Positions 1 through 6,985 of a stretch of DNA of 17,235 bases are shown here, piece after piece. The stretch comes from Candidatus Thorarchaeota archaeon. GTDB lineage: Archaea > Asgardarchaeota > Thorarchaeia > Thorarchaeales > Thorarchaeaceae. Below the pieces are notes generated by a model. The model saw only the letters and a list, made by a program, of their open reading frames with translations. It did no database searches and had not been told where the DNA came from. Where the stretch lies: NCBI GenBank assembly GCA_020355105.1, contig CP070658.1, forward strand, positions 182,747 through 199,981, read 5' to 3'. A program made the position numbers and the translations under genes. The first letter of the stretch is position 1, and every line of letters starts with the position of its first letter.

Positions 1-33
1 CAGAAGTCGCCATTACGAATTACGGAGGCGACG

Positions 34-276
34 TTGCGAACATCATTACTTATTGGCAGGTGGCAAGTCCCCGAGCTGCACAGGGGGCATCGCGACCTTA
101 TTCAATCAGTGCTCGACGAGGGCCATCACGTTGTTGTTGGAATCAGAGACACGGAGCTTGATGCAAGTAATCCATACCCGCTGTATGCATCAAGAATCAT
201 GGAATCCTTGGTTTCAGACATTGTCTGGAAAGACTCAGTGATATCGACGCCAAGGCCTTCTAGTCTCCTCAGTTGA
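34..276 (+). CDS. NMNAT-like cytidylyltransferase-fold protein, 3' truncated
   Basis: N-terminal part of an HIGH-type nucleotidyltransferase, probably nicotinamide-nucleotide adenylyltransferase-like (NMN + ATP to NAD). Residues 8-20 read GRWQVPELHRGHR, the nucleotide-binding GRxQ...HxGH signature in the longer 'QVP-L' variant, followed by a second beta strand (residues 31-36, VVVGIR) and an NPY at about 46-48. The start is a TTG with GGAGG at 24-28, five bases upstream; an upstream in-frame extension cannot be excluded because no stop intervenes before the window edge. Family members are usually 160-180 residues. Here family-like sequence ends near base 180-195, and the remaining codons to the stop at 274-276 are antisense to the epimerase on the other strand. 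The gene is therefore broken or chimeric. The exact nucleotide substrate is not determined by what remains. Confidence 0.55.
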   Translation: MRTSLLIGRWQVPELHRGHRDLIQSVLDEGHHVVVGIRDTELDASNPYPLYASRIMESLVSDIVWKDSVISTPRPSSLLS

Positions 277-563
277 GCAAGAGGTATAGAACGGAGTCCA
301 AGAGCTCCCTTTGGAAGAACAACGGTAACATCATGACCCCAACCGACAAGTCTTCTCGCTGCCACAAGACCTCCACCTCCGTTGTTGCCAGACCCTGCAA
401 CGACCCATACTTTGGCCTGCTTCTGATTCATCAGCTGTGCTGCAAGGCGTGCCAGATTCAGCCCGGCATGTTCCATCATCAGTTCAACGGAGATGCCTAG
501 CTCGTTGACCATGATACGGTCGACCTCAACCATTTGCTCTCTCGTTATTCCTGGCAGGCCCAT
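126..563 (-). CDS. nnrE: NAD(P)H-hydrate epimerase (YjeF_N), 3' truncated
   Basis: YjeF N-terminal domain, which epimerises damaged NADHX/NADPHX so that the companion dehydratase (YjeF_C, NnrD) can repair it. The N-terminus GITREQMVEVDR, the helix around 27-35 ending in MMEHAG, and GSGNNGGGGLVAARRL at about 57-72 are all family signatures; the last usually reads NNGGDG, so here a Gly replaces the common Asp. The final recognisable element is ILDAYSGYGL at about 123-132, corresponding to the 'DAxxGYG' segment. After that the frame runs antisense through the nucleotidyltransferase and stops. The N domain is normally over 200 residues, so about 80 are missing, as is any YjeF_C domain. I chose the ATG at 563, which has GGAG nine bases upstream; a GTG at 581 lacks an SD. 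Low doubt on family, high doubt that the encoded protein is functional. Confidence 0.7.
   Translation of the reverse strand: MGLPGITREQMVEVDRIMVNELGISVELMMEHAGLNLARLAAQLMNQKQAKVWVVAGSGNNGGGGLVAARRLVGWGHDVTVVLPKGALGLRSIPLAQLRRLEGLGVDITESFQTMSETKDSMILDAYSGYGLLASSSVSLIPTTT
157..194. repeat. 9-base inverted repeat at a gene-gene breakpoint
   Basis: CTTGATGCA at 157-165 is the exact reverse complement of TGCATCAAG at 186-194, separated by 20 bases that also contain a CATAC/GTATG mini-stem (173-177 with 183-187). The repeat sits exactly where the forward nucleotidyltransferase and the reverse epimerase both lose family similarity. Short inverted repeats of this kind commonly mediate inversion chimeras during amplification or assembly, and real inversions. 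Confidence 0.6.
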
Positions 564-636
564 GCGGGAATTCTCCGTCACGGACCACTTAGCCTTTGTG
601 AATCTCTAGATACGCAAGTTCTGTTCAAGGTTCACC

Positions 637-644
637 TTTTTATT
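637..644. promoter_or_regulatory. Possible TATA element between epimerase and ATP-grasp gene
   Basis: TTTTTATT on the plus strand (AATAAAAA on the minus strand) lies about 50 bases upstream of the GTG at 693 and about 75 upstream of the epimerase ATG at 563. It is the most TATA-like stretch in the 129-base divergent spacer. Position is the only support, so this is tentative. Confidence 0.25.
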
Positions 645-692
645 GGCAGGCTGTGTTTCGAGAGAAGTACTTCATATAGGGAGATAGACCCC

Positions 693-1583
693 GTGGCTCT
701 GTTTGGTGTGGTGTATCACGAGAATGTGAACAATTGGGCAACTTCGAGTCTAATGGAGGCCATGAAGGCAAAAGGACACGATGCAATGCCCTTGAGACTT
801 CCCGACATTTCCGCAGAACTGCCAAGCAGATTCACACACCTAGAAGGCAGAGACATCTCAGACATGAATGGAGTGCTCGTTCGAACGGTGGGTTTTGGAA
901 ACAGCGACCAGATAACCTTCCGAATAACTCTGCTTGAACACTTCGAGGACGCTGGAATCTATGTGATGAATCCGGCCTACTCTTTCCGAAGAGCCAAGGA
1001 CAAATATGCCACGCTCACAGCACTGCACAAGGTAGGAATCCGGGTGCCAAGAACGTACATCGGTGAGAATCTTGAGGCCGCAATCGAGTTTGCGGATGAG
1101 ATCGGAGATGTTGTGATAAAGCCGCTCATCGGCGCTCGTGGACTCGGTGCCATAAGGGGGCAAAACAGAGAGCTAAACTATAGAGCAATGAAATTCATCC
1201 ATCAACTTGGTCAGGTGCTTTACGTCCAAGAGGTGATCCCAAAACCACAACGCGACATTAGGGCGTTTGTGATAGGTGACCAGCTCATCGGCGCGATGTA
1301 CAGGTACCTTCCAGAGGGAGAACCAGACGAATGGAGAACGAATGTTCATGGCGGAGGTCGTGCTGAGCTTGCGCAGCTTGATGAGGAATACGCAGAGTGT
1401 GCGATAAAGACTGCAGAAACACTCAAGCTTGATTACACAGGGATAGATATCTTGGAAGCGCCCGATGGCCCTTGTATCATCGAAGCCAATGCAGCGCCTT
1501 CTTGGAGTGCACTCTCACGTGTCACGGGAAAAGACATTGCTGGACTCATAGTCGACAAGCTAGTCGAACAATCCAAGATATGA
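693..1583 (+). CDS. RimK-like ATP-grasp amino-acid ligase
   Basis: ATP-grasp carboxylate-amine ligase of the RimK/LysX/MptN/CofF group, 296 residues, the usual size. Such enzymes join an amino acid (often glutamate) to a carboxylate with ATP: LysW (LysX), tetrahydromethanopterin (MptN), F420 (CofF) or ribosomal protein S6 (RimK). Seen here: RAKDKYATLTALHKVGIRVP (100-119), which opens the ATP-grasp fold; KPLIGARGLG (143-152), the flexible ATP loop; WRTNVHGGG (214-222); and GIDILE (250-255) with CIIEANAAPSW (261-271), the acidic metal-binding end of the site. The start is GTG 693 with GGGAG at 679-683; the frame is open further upstream, but that part shows no family similarity and overlaps the spacer. 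The ending 'ANAAPSW...TGKDIA' looks more MptN/RimK-like than LysX-like, and an MtrH-like gene nearby would fit a pterin substrate, but no LysW or cofactor pathway genes lie beside it, so the acceptor is unknown. Confidence 0.8.
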   Translation: MALFGVVYHENVNNWATSSLMEAMKAKGHDAMPLRLPDISAELPSRFTHLEGRDISDMNGVLVRTVGFGNSDQITFRITLLEHFEDAGIYVMNPAYSFRRAKDKYATLTALHKVGIRVPRTYIGENLEAAIEFADEIGDVVIKPLIGARGLGAIRGQNRELNYRAMKFIHQLGQVLYVQEVIPKPQRDIRAFVIGDQLIGAMYRYLPEGEPDEWRTNVHGGGRAELAQLDEEYAECAIKTAETLKLDYTGIDILEAPDGPCIIEANAAPSWSALSRVTGKDIAGLIVDKLVEQSKI

Positions 1584-1643
1584 CTCACTATACGATTCTA
1601 GATGTCCGAAAGCAAGTAACCAGTATCCGACCAGGCACTCCTG

Positions 1644-2375
1644 CTATTTGGTTGCCAGAATAGCCTCGACTTCTTCCTGGGTGAGAATCTTGAACGTCTT
1701 GTCAGTAGTATCGATTCTGCCAATCTCTATTGACTTGGCCTTTTCCTTGAGGTCTTCTTCAGAATCGTCACCGTTCCTCAGTAGTCCTTCCATTGCGAAC
1801 TTCATGGCAGCTTCGATGTCCATTTTGTCGCTGTAGTTCTCTTTGAAGAAGTCACGAACAACATCAGACTCCTTCCCGATCGCTGTAGCCTTCCAGCCCC
1901 AGAATGAGCCTGAGGGGTCAGTGGTGAACAATTGAGGGCCGTCGTGGTCAATACCACCAACAAGTAGAGAAACACCAAATGGCCTGTACCCTCCAGCCTG
2001 TGTGTATGCCTGCTTGATGTCACATATGTTCACGACCAAAGACTGGATGGAGATTGGTTCGTCATAACTGAGCCTATTGATCTGGGCTCTCAACCGAGCT
2101 TCGTCTATCAGCTTCCTTGCGTCAGCATGAAGGCCGGCAATTGCAGTTCCGATGTGGTCATCAACGAGCAGAATCTTCCTCAATGTGTCTAGGTCCACAA
2201 GGGTATGAGGCGATCTCTTCTCACCAGCAAGCACCACACCATCTACGGCTTTGACTCCAACAGCGAGTGGCCCGTGGCGAACAGCCTCGGTCGCGTACTC
2301 AACTTGATAGAGCCGCCCCTCGGGGCTGAATACTGTGATTGCTCGGTCATAACCCATGCTCTGTGATGGAAACAT
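1644..2375 (-). CDS. psmA: Archaeal 20S proteasome alpha subunit
   Basis: Alpha subunit of the archaeal 20S proteasome, which forms the two outer heptameric rings, gates substrate entry and docks the ATPase PAN or a Cdc48-like partner. The 243-residue product begins MFPSQSMGYDRAITVFSP, matching the archaeal alpha N-terminus (T. acidophilum MQQGQMAYDRAITVFSP); the YDR gate motif is at residues 9-11. GRLYQVEYATEAV follows. GGYRPFGVSLLVGGID and KATAIG in the second half are alpha-family signatures. The ATG at 2375 fits the family better than the second ATG at 2357, and the long upstream in-frame extension, which reaches into the radical SAM gene, does not resemble a proteasome. The C-terminus is slightly extended and acidic (DDSEEDLKEK). 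It is convergent with the ATP-grasp gene, with a 60-base spacer holding no obvious terminator. The catalytic beta subunit is not in this window. Confidence 0.96.
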   Translation of the reverse strand: MFPSQSMGYDRAITVFSPEGRLYQVEYATEAVRHGPLAVGVKAVDGVVLAGEKRSPHTLVDLDTLRKILLVDDHIGTAIAGLHADARKLIDEARLRAQINRLSYDEPISIQSLVVNICDIKQAYTQAGGYRPFGVSLLVGGIDHDGPQLFTTDPSGSFWGWKATAIGKESDVVRDFFKENYSDKMDIEAAMKFAMEGLLRNGDDSEEDLKEKAKSIEIGRIDTTDKTFKILTQEEVEAILATK

Positions 2376-2446
2376 GCTTTGATAACGCTCCAGTCGAATT
2401 TGAGGCCCATTTCTGGAAAGGCTCAAACAAACGTCAATAGTGCGAC

Positions 2447-2455
2447 GTTTAAAAG
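2447..2455 (-). promoter_or_regulatory. TATA box for psmA
   Basis: On the minus strand CTTTTAAAC lies about 75 bases upstream of the psmA ATG (2375), in the spacer between the radical SAM stop and psmA. Transcription would begin near 2422-2425, giving a leader of about 50 bases that carries GGAG 12 bases before the ATG. This suggests psmA has its own promoter and is not simply cotranscribed with the upstream gene. Confidence 0.5.
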
Positions 2456-2496
2456 CTTGTCTGTGTGTTTGTTTGTGAGGAATTGGTATCGGAGCG

Positions 2497-3192
2497 TCAT
2501 CGCCATTCAAGACGCAATATGATTCCGTCAGGCAGTAGATCAAAGACTGCGTTGAGATCTTCTTTCTCAGGAATTCTCAGGTTCACAGCCTCGTCTTCCC
2601 TCACGCCCGATGAATGAACGTAGTTCTGTACGACATACTCTCCCAGAAAGCCAATCTCCTCCAGAATTTGAATGACACCAAGAATCTCGTCAGACGTCAT
2701 CAGATCTCCCGCATACGTGGTCCGAGGCCAGAAAGCAACATCAGAAGCCATCACTAGCCTGGCACTTTGCAGCACCTTTGCCCAGGGATTGCCACCAGTT
2801 CTCGTAATATTCGGATATCGATCTGGCGTTGTCTTGATGTCAAACCAGACTGAGTCAAGGTAGGGAAGACATCTCTCGAGTACGGATGGGACAGAACCCT
2901 GCGTGTTGAGGTTGATATGACATTCTCCATCTACCCTCAGGAGTCTGAGTAGGTCTGGCAGATCCTTGTGAATTGTCGGTTCGCCACCCGTGATGCAGTA
3001 GCCATCAGTGAGATGCCCACGCGCCTTCTCAGCAACTTCCTCAACTGTAAGCTCGGTTCCTGACTCAGACGAGATCAGCTCGGAATTCTGACAATAGGGA
3101 CAGTTGAAGTTACAGCCTCCAGTAAATATCACCGTGACTGGTATTCCAGGGACATCCACAAGGCTAATGTCAATCACTGATGCAAGTCGCAT
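2497..3192 (-). CDS. Radical SAM activase, NrdG/PFL-activase-like
   Basis: 231-residue radical SAM protein of the glycyl-radical-enzyme activase type (anaerobic ribonucleotide reductase activating protein, NrdG2-like). Such enzymes use a [4Fe-4S] cluster and S-adenosylmethionine to install a glycyl radical on a partner. The cluster motif is GGCNFNCPYCQN, with Cys27, Cys31 and Cys34; ITGGEPTIH (67-75) is the SAM-binding GGE motif; NTQGS (96-100) and FDIKT (117-121) are further core strands. The start ATG at 3192 gives MRLASVIDISLVDVPG, the usual beginning of this family; the frame extends upstream only to a TTG beyond the TATA-like box. There is no extra ferredoxin domain. No glycyl-radical enzyme (NrdD, PflB) is in the window, so the substrate is unassigned. 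The last codons run to 122 bases before psmA on the same strand. Confidence 0.85.
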   Translation of the reverse strand: MRLASVIDISLVDVPGIPVTVIFTGGCNFNCPYCQNSELISSESGTELTVEEVAEKARGHLTDGYCITGGEPTIHKDLPDLLRLLRVDGECHINLNTQGSVPSVLERCLPYLDSVWFDIKTTPDRYPNITRTGGNPWAKVLQSARLVMASDVAFWPRTTYAGDLMTSDEILGVIQILEEIGFLGEYVVQNYVHSSGVREDEAVNLRIPEKEDLNAVFDLLPDGIILRLEWR

Positions 3193-3230
3193 TGTGCCGT
3201 GTCTACCTCTGGCGTATCGTGAGGTCAAGA

Positions 3231-3238
3231 GCTTAAAT
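3231..3238 (-). promoter_or_regulatory. TATA box for radical SAM gene
   Basis: ATTTAAGC on the minus strand is centred about 43 bases upstream of the ATG at 3192, predicting a leader of roughly 15-20 bases. Spacing agrees with other boxes in the window. Confidence 0.45.
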
Positions 3239-3247
3239 GTCCAACTG

Positions 3248-3297
3248 TACGGAGAGTTTCTCTCTGCCCACGCTCTACCTCAATAGTTCTCTCCGTA
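3248..3297. repeat. 9-base inverted repeat in a divergent spacer
   Basis: TACGGAGAG (3248-3256) and its exact reverse complement CTCTCCGTA (3289-3297) flank 32 bases in the spacer between the radical SAM gene and the small unknown gene, just upstream of the radical SAM TATA-like box. It could be a paired operator site or chance. Confidence 0.4.
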
Positions 3298-3353
3298 GTA
3301 CCCAGACAACTATCCAGATATACATGAATATATTCGAATAGCCTTACTACAAC

Positions 3354-3361
3354 GCTTAAAG
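3354..3361 (+). promoter_or_regulatory. TATA box for small unknown gene
   Basis: GCTTAAAG is centred about 40 bases upstream of the ATG at 3398. The preceding 40 bases are AT-rich. Same type and spacing as the other predicted boxes. Confidence 0.4.
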
Positions 3362-3397
3362 ACAAGTTCTGCCTTGCCCTTCCGCGGGGACCATCCA

Positions 3398-3667
3398 ATG
3401 GTGATTCGGAGTATCAACAAGGATTCGATCTTGAGGAGTACCCTTTTTCACATTCAGCTGAAACAGTGCCAGTACATAGACAACTTCCCTGAGGATGTTG
3501 CCAACGTGTTTGAGAACAATGTAGAACGTGGCAGGCTTCAGGAATACGAGAAACTGAAGAGGAAGCTGTATCGAATCAGTACGAGCTTCTTCGAAGTAAA
3601 CAAGAGAATCAAGAAGAAAGACTTCTTCGAGTCATTGTATCAGCGAATTGCGAGGGTAATGACATAG
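3398..3667 (+). CDS. Small basic protein of unknown function
   Basis: 89-residue protein that I do not recognise. It has no signal peptide, membrane segment or cysteine pair. It looks mostly helical, with a lysine/arginine-rich second half (EYEKLKRKLYRIS, NKRIKKKDFFESLYQRI) and an acidic patch around residues 31-44 (NFPEDVANVFENN). The start ATG at 3398 is preferred to a TTG at 3374 because a TATA-like GCTTAAAG sits about 40 bases upstream of it; the SD is weak. The gene converges on the histidine kinase, with eight bases between stop codons. An own promoter and charged, helical composition argue for a real gene. Candidate roles such as a nucleic-acid-binding or partner-binding protein are guesses. 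Confidence 0.55.
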   Translation: MVIRSINKDSILRSTLFHIQLKQCQYIDNFPEDVANVFENNVERGRLQEYEKLKRKLYRISTSFFEVNKRIKKKDFFESLYQRIARVMT

Positions 3668-3675
3668 GAGCTTGC

Positions 3676-5463
3676 CTATTCGTCGACCTCTTGCAGCGCG
3701 AGAATGAATTTGGAACCGTGACTTGGCTTTCCTTTCACACGATCCATTACCTCAATTGTGCCCCCATACTTGCGTGACATCTGTGCGACCAGTGTGAGAC
3801 CAACTCCTCCGGAGTGACCTCTCCTGCTGAATATCGTTTTCTTGCGGGCACTGCTTATCCCAGGGCCGTCGTCTGAGATAGCGAGCTTGTACATAGCATC
3901 TTCCCTGCTACCCGATACCCACACCCTGGGTTTCTCCCTAGGATTGTGACGAACAGCGTTTTCAAGCAGATTCCAGAGAAGTTCTCCAAGAAGCGCATCT
4001 GCCTTCACGTGGACGGGGGGCTCGATATCTTCGACAAAGACCGTGGCACCATAGACTCTGACAAGAACTTTCACCTTCTCCTCCAAAACATTTGTGAGGT
4101 CGACACGCGTCGTTGGAAGTCTTCTGAACTCTCCCGCACGTTTGACCTTTGTAATGAGCCGGTTGCACCTCTCAATAGCCTCGAGGATATCGGTCTGGGC
4201 CTCTTCCAAGTATGAATCTGGAAGTTCTCTATCCAGAAGCCCAGTCGCTGTAATCATAACTTGGAGTTGGTTGGCAATGTCATGGGTCAAGAGATCCAGG
4301 TAGAATTGAATTGTATCCTCGGCCTCCTTCTGGGCTGAAATCTCGGTTATGACAGCGAAGGTTCCAAAGAAGTTGCCTTTCTGATCTTCAAGGGGCGTGG
4401 CGGAGATGATACTCGGCACAATCTCACCGCTCTTCTTGATCCATTCAAGCTCATAACGTGCAGTCTTTCCGCTCCTCCGTTCCTCAACCTTGTCCTGAAC
4501 CCAATCTTGGTCCTTGTCTTTCGTGAACTGGAACCACGGTTGACCGATCATCTCATCTTCAGACCTATCTAACATCTCACAAAACGCGTCGTTTGCGTAG
4601 ACAAGTATCCCCTGCGGGTCATCGATAGCCAGACCATCGTTCATCGTTTCGACCAGTACTCGATAGCGCTGTTCTGTTTCTATGAGCGCTCTCTGGTCCC
4701 GTCGTCTATCGGTGATGTCCAGAACATGTACGACGGTCTTCCTTGAGCCGTCTGCGCCCTTAACGACGGATGCACGGGCCTCGACTACGATGGGAGTACC
4801 GTCCAGTGTCTTGAATTCCAGGGGGTAGGCATCAGGAACAGACTCACCATTCCTTCTCTTGGTGTACACATCAGCTGCGAACTCAGCCACATCCCCTTCG
4901 ATGAACTTCCTGAAGTCAAGTCCAATGAAGTCCTCCTTAGTCCCACCAACAAGGAGCGGAATCTTGCTATTCACGTATTCTATCTTGTAATCATCGCCCA
5001 CAATTGCAATGGCATCGTGAGAGTTTTCAATAATCGTTCTTACGATTGCATCGCTGAAGGAGAGCCTAGGACTCACGGAACCAGCTAAGCTCACTTCGGT
5101 AGCGAAGATACGGAGTCGTTGTGACTTCCCCTTTCCATGCAGAAGCATGCGAAGGTCAGCATCAATTCTTTCACCCGATTCGGACTGTAGACCGACAGAA
5201 ACGACCTGATGCTCACCGGGTTTCGACAGTGCGGCAGCTGCCTCCTGAAAACGCTCCCAATGCTCGGGAACTACTAGTGAGTCGAGCGAAACGGCACGCA
5301 TTGCATTCTTATCAGGAAGGCCGAGGAGATTCAACGCATAGTGGTTCATGTATGTGATACAGTAATCCATCTTAGACTCCAGAACTGCAAGTGGAAGTTT
5401 CTCTGAGAGAGTCTGAAATGCGGGAGCTCTTGTCGCGCTCTTTCTCGGTGCACGTTTGCTCAT
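3676..5463 (-). CDS. Soluble multi-PAS sensor histidine kinase
   Basis: 595-residue histidine kinase without membrane segments, so a cytoplasmic sensor. Three PAS domains can be seen: about 15-125 (degenerate), 140-255 (IIENSHDAIAIVGDDYKIEY) and 263-380 (VETMNDGLAIDDPQGILVYA), the last two ending in PAC-like segments. The dimerisation/phosphoacceptor helix has LLTHDIANQLQ, with His394. The ATPase domain has an N box WNLLENAVRHN (497-507), G1 DDGPG (531-535) and G2 GGVGLTL (552-558), so the catalytic machinery is intact. The ATG at 5463 is the natural start and has a TATA-like element about 50 bases upstream. No response regulator is adjacent on either side, so it is an orphan; the nearby dehalogenase-like and corrinoid genes are possible but unproven targets. 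The PAS ligand is unknown, and no heme- or flavin-specific signature was obvious. Confidence 0.9.
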   Translation of the reverse strand: MSKRAPRKSATRAPAFQTLSEKLPLAVLESKMDYCITYMNHYALNLLGLPDKNAMRAVSLDSLVVPEHWERFQEAAAALSKPGEHQVVSVGLQSESGERIDADLRMLLHGKGKSQRLRIFATEVSLAGSVSPRLSFSDAIVRTIIENSHDAIAIVGDDYKIEYVNSKIPLLVGGTKEDFIGLDFRKFIEGDVAEFAADVYTKRRNGESVPDAYPLEFKTLDGTPIVVEARASVVKGADGSRKTVVHVLDITDRRRDQRALIETEQRYRVLVETMNDGLAIDDPQGILVYANDAFCEMLDRSEDEMIGQPWFQFTKDKDQDWVQDKVEERRSGKTARYELEWIKKSGEIVPSIISATPLEDQKGNFFGTFAVITEISAQKEAEDTIQFYLDLLTHDIANQLQVMITATGLLDRELPDSYLEEAQTDILEAIERCNRLITKVKRAGEFRRLPTTRVDLTNVLEEKVKVLVRVYGATVFVEDIEPPVHVKADALLGELLWNLLENAVRHNPREKPRVWVSGSREDAMYKLAISDDGPGISSARKKTIFSRRGHSGGVGLTLVAQMSRKYGGTIEVMDRVKGKPSHGSKFILALQEVDE

Positions 5464-5509
5464 CAGAATCTGGACTCCAGTCCTTCAGGCAGGATATCTG
5501 AAGACTTGG

Positions 5510-5518
5510 AAATTAAAG
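5510..5518 (-). promoter_or_regulatory. TATA box for histidine kinase
   Basis: CTTTAATTT on the minus strand is centred about 50 bases upstream of the ATG at 5463, within the 115-base spacer after the reductive-dehalogenase-like gene. A second AT-rich stretch (CTTATAAT, about 5527-5534) lies just upstream. Confidence 0.4.
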
Positions 5519-5578
5519 GACATTGTATTATAAGACTAGTTAGGCTGAAAGAGTCATCACGGGGTCATAGAATAGGGA

Positions 5579-6985
5579 CTAGCTGAACTTTCTCCAGAGT
5601 GTACCGGGCGCCTTCTGGTTTCCATAGCCCATGACATCATCGAACACTAGGACGAGACGATTCATCCAGGGAAGATGACGCACTACCCACAATACACTCC
5701 TATGGAGGAGCCCGTTTCGCTTGTTGTACGGACAAGATCGGATGCAGTTAGAACAGTCACTGCCGTTCTCCATCCAGAAACCATAGCAAGTTTCCGGGTT
5801 GACATACCACTTCTTGACCCCTGGGTTGTTAGACCGCGTATCTCCGTCCCAAGTCTGGGTCACGCCGTTCGGTATTGACTTGGAGGGACAGTGATCTGCA
5901 CACTTCTCACAAGTTTCACAGAAGCGAATAACCGCATCACAGAAGCCCGTATCTGGGCGATCAGGTAGGAGTGGCATATCAGTAAGGACCTTGGCTATTC
6001 GAACGCGAGGACCGTATTCCTTGGTGATGAGGAGTCCGTGTCGTCCGTACTGCCCAAGGCCGGCATCGATAGCCAGTGGTACGCTTAGTGCAATGTCATT
6101 TCCACAGGGAATAGCTCGATAACCAAGACGGCGAATGAAGGCCGATAACTCAATCTCCACGAATGCCATCTTGGAATATCCGACCGCTGTGCTGAGAGCG
6201 CTTGGAAAGGCGGGAGATGTGGAAATCCCCTCATAGTCCATCTCAATTGCCATTACTATGGCGCGGTCAATGGTTTCGGGAATATCGTAGAGTTCACCGG
6301 ACCGATCGCCAGTGTACAGCCATCTCCTGTCAATCTCTGCAATGCCAGCAAGGGCCGCTCCATACATCCGGGCAGCATTCTTCACTGCCCTAGTCATGGC
6401 TCTGGTCTTTGCTCTAGATTGCTCTGTCGCTTTGTCCTCCTCTTGTGCGTCATCTAGCAACGGCCCGGTAACTGATTTCCTTGAGTCATAGAGAATCCAT
6501 CCAGCCGCGGCCATGTCGCGTTCAACCCCACTATAGCCCGGCAATCCCTTGGAGATCATTCTCGGGGAGCCATAGAACTCATCCTTGTTGTAGTGTTCAA
6601 AAGCAGGGTCATTGTAGACTCTCGCGAATATCATATCCTTCTCTGAGAATTGCTCGTAGGAATCGGACACCACGTAGGGTCGTTCCCGTACTTGTAGTCC
6701 ACCCTGTTTCCGGACTCTATCCTTCTTCTGCTTCGGGGGCTCGTCGCTGAAGGAGCTTGTCAGCGCTCCGTAGGGGCACGCCCTGACGCATGCAAGGCAA
6801 AGGGTGCAACCATTCTCGATGGTGGGAAATCCGTCACCGTCTGTGAACGTAAGTAGGGCATCATGTCCGTGGAGCTGAATGCACGCTTCAACACACTCTC
6901 TGTCGCACTGGTCCGGTTTGCACAGATCTTCCAATAGTTGCATGCATTCACTTTCCGATTTTGCTCGTAGCTGAAGCTGCATCAT
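5579..6985 (-). CDS. Reductive dehalogenase-like Fe-S/corrinoid protein, cytoplasmic type
   Basis: 468-residue protein of the RdhA superfamily, whose classical members use a corrinoid and two [4Fe-4S] clusters for reductive dehalogenation; epoxyqueuosine reductase (QueG) is a relative. Residues 20-75 form an extra ferredoxin-like domain, with Cys22/27/31/35 and CTLCLACVRACP (60-71). The catalytic core has NAARMYGAALAGIAEID (203-219), DAGLGQYGRHGLLI (307-320), EYGPRVRIAKVLTDMPL (323-339), then CETCEKCADHCP (356-367) and CYGFWMENGSDCSNCIRSCP (400-419), the latter being a strong RdhA hallmark. There is no twin-arginine signal and no RdhB membrane anchor gene nearby, so it should be cytosolic and fed electrons by soluble carriers. 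The start is ATG 6985 (or 6982). It is divergent from mtrH, a corrinoid methyl-transfer operon. Halogenated substrates are a family-level possibility only; another reductive corrinoid reaction is equally open. Confidence 0.82.
   Translation of the reverse strand: MMQLQLRAKSESECMQLLEDLCKPDQCDRECVEACIQLHGHDALLTFTDGDGFPTIENGCTLCLACVRACPYGALTSSFSDEPPKQKKDRVRKQGGLQVRERPYVVSDSYEQFSEKDMIFARVYNDPAFEHYNKDEFYGSPRMISKGLPGYSGVERDMAAAGWILYDSRKSVTGPLLDDAQEEDKATEQSRAKTRAMTRAVKNAARMYGAALAGIAEIDRRWLYTGDRSGELYDIPETIDRAIVMAIEMDYEGISTSPAFPSALSTAVGYSKMAFVEIELSAFIRRLGYRAIPCGNDIALSVPLAIDAGLGQYGRHGLLITKEYGPRVRIAKVLTDMPLLPDRPDTGFCDAVIRFCETCEKCADHCPSKSIPNGVTQTWDGDTRSNNPGVKKWYVNPETCYGFWMENGSDCSNCIRSCPYNKRNGLLHRSVLWVVRHLPWMNRLVLVFDDVMGYGNQKAPGTLWRKFS

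Noticed and set aside
858..1163. Minus-strand open frame of 101 codons over the ATP-grasp gene
   Set aside because: Shadow of the ATP-grasp coding frame; no SD or motif.
2376..2543. N-terminal extension of the proteasome alpha subunit
   Set aside because: It would overlap the radical SAM gene and its own TATA box and does not match the conserved N-terminus, which begins at 2375.
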